Source of the DNA: Fodinicurvata sp. EGI_FJ10296
Lineage (GTDB): Bacteria; Pseudomonadota; Alphaproteobacteria; DSM-16000; Inquilinaceae
NCBI RefSeq assembly: GCF_040712075.1
Contig: NZ_JBFCVL010000009.1
Location: 186,001-250,000, forward strand
Direction of reading: 5' to 3'
Length of the DNA: 64,000 nt
Shown: positions 63,255-64,000 of the stretch, in pieces
Position numbering within the stretch: the stretch's first letter is position 1
Layout of the letters: each line of letters opens with the position of its first letter
The notes under the pieces: model-generated
Told to the model about the DNA's origin: nothing
Database searches by the model: none
The model's input: the letters and a program-made list of their open reading frames with translations, nothing else
Position numbers and translations under genes: made by a program

Positions 63255-64000
63255 CTATTTCTTCGTGCGGAGCGTCGGAAACGCAATAACATCGCGGATC
63301 GAATGGCTGTCGGTAACCAGCATGGCCAGACGGTCGATGCCGACGCCCAGCCCTCCGGTCGGCGGCAGCCCGTATTCCAGCGCCGTGACATAATCCATGT
63401 CCATCATCTGCGCTTCCTCGTCGCCGGCGTCGCGGGCGTCGGACTGGGCCTTGAAGCGTTCGTACTGGTCCTGGGGGTCGGTCAACTCCGAGAACGCGTT
63501 GGCGACTTCCCAGGTATTGATGAAGGTCTCGAACCGCTCGGTCAGGCGGGGATCGCTGCGGTGACCCTTGGCCAGCGGAGAGATGTCGCGCGGCATATCG
63601 GTGACGTGGACCGGCTGGATCAGCGTCGGCTCGACCTTTTCCGCGAACACTTCCTCCAGCACCTGACCCCACAGCGCGTTCGGCTCGACCTTGATGCCCA
63701 TATCCTGCGCTGCCTTGCGCGCCCGGGCCGCATCGTCGAGGGAAAGGAAATCGACCCCGGTCGCGTCGGTGACAAGGTCGATCATGCTGCGCCGGGGGTA
63801 AGGGCCGCCCAGACGAATGTCGACGCCGTTGAACGAGACGGTGGTTCCGCCGGTTGCGGCGATCGCGGCTTCGCCGATGATCGCTTCGACCAGATCCATC
63901 ATGTCGGTATAGTCGCCATAGGCCTGATAGGCCTCCAGCATCGTGAATTCCGGGTTGTGGCGGGTCGACAGCCCCTCGTTGCGGAAATTGCGGTTGATTT
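63255..64000 (-). CDS. lysS: Lysyl-tRNA synthetase, 3' part (gene continues beyond the right edge)
   Basis: About 248 C-terminal codons of a class II lysyl-tRNA synthetase; the open frame runs through the window end. [18 protein letters not shown] with [11 protein letters not shown] marks the motif 2 region, and the end has [18 protein letters not shown] (motif 3) and the family terminus [10 protein letters not shown]. The N-terminal anticodon-binding domain lies outside the window. Confidence 0.95.
   Translation of the reverse strand, partial: INRNFRNEGLSTRHNPEFTMLEAYQAYGDYTDMMDLVEAIIGEAAIAATGGTTVSFNGVDIRLGGPYPRRSMIDLVTDATGVDFLSLDDAARARKAAQDMGIKVEPNALWGQVLEEVFAEKVEPTLIQPVHVTDMPRDISPLAKGHRSDPRLTERFETFINTWEVANAFSELTDPQDQYERFKAQSDARDAGDEEAQMMDMDYVTALEYGLPPTGGLGVGIDRLAMLVTDSHSIRDVIAFPTLRTKK

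Overview
The window is GC-rich (roughly 60-65 percent by eye), densely coded DNA from a Gram-negative bacterium, most likely an alphaproteobacterium with a Rhodospirillales-like gene repertoire. The evidence is a Kdo transferase-LpxK-LpxL lipid A operon, MinCDE, TRAP and peptide ABC transporters, a bifunctional PutA, and a FecR/outer-membrane barrel/CHASE2-cyclase trio. Most of it is chromosomal housekeeping and uptake genes. No tRNA, rRNA, CRISPR array, transposase or integrase was seen.

Layout. 0.1-7.2 kb: an SPFH membrane protein, then a 5-oxoproline (pyroglutamate) module in which pxpA is divergent from dctPQM-pxpB-pxpC. 7.4-13.8 kb: a methyltransferase, then the FecR-domain protein, TPR/beta-barrel protein and CHASE2 adenylate cyclase. 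14-17 kb: a Beta-family protein and an aminopeptidase P. 17-21 kb: an OpgD-like periplasmic glucan protein divergent from minCDE. 21-24.3 kb: waaA-lpxK-lpxL. 24.5-27.6 kb: a GT4 glycosyltransferase and a PlcP-like metallophosphoesterase divergent from a diacylglycerol-kinase-family gene. This set matches known phosphorus-saving membrane lipid remodelling genes. 27.8-34.8 kb: MarR, DUF2306, hisS, an Lrp-type regulator, a secreted esterase, murB, a hydratase and a small membrane protein.

35.0-40.8 kb is the anomalous region and the best candidate for an undescribed system. It holds three copies of one leader-like segment (Asp-Asp-Pro-Phe-like box, Val-Ser-Phe, polyglycine, then PAREQERR). Each is followed by a short Gly/Ala-rich hydrophobic peptide and then a tiny, AT-rich membrane protein gene. 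Next come a peptidase-less HlyB-type ABC exporter and an HlyD-type adaptor, overlapping by ATGA. This is the layout of microcin or class II bacteriocin precursor-immunity cassettes with a type I exporter. One copy is fused to a truncated cupin gene and one leader carries a one-base deletion, so part of the array is decaying or recombining. An imperfect 47-bp direct repeat of the 3' end of the neighbouring iclR-family gene brackets the region, as if it had been inserted or duplicated at that gene's end.

40.8-49.1 kb: the IclR regulator divergent from a dipeptide-type ABC transporter operon (dppABCDF-like) ending in an M20 deacylase. The DppC-like subunit carries a large extra domain. 49.2-53.7 kb: an Fe3+-type ABC importer divergent from a VanX-type D,D-dipeptidase. 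53.8-56.8 kb: modE-modA-modB-modC for molybdate, with a possible ModE operator. 56.9-61.1 kb: a phosphodiesterase and putA. 61.4-64.0 kb: a haloacetate-dehalogenase-like hydrolase, an EamA transporter and the 3' part of lysS, which runs off the right edge.
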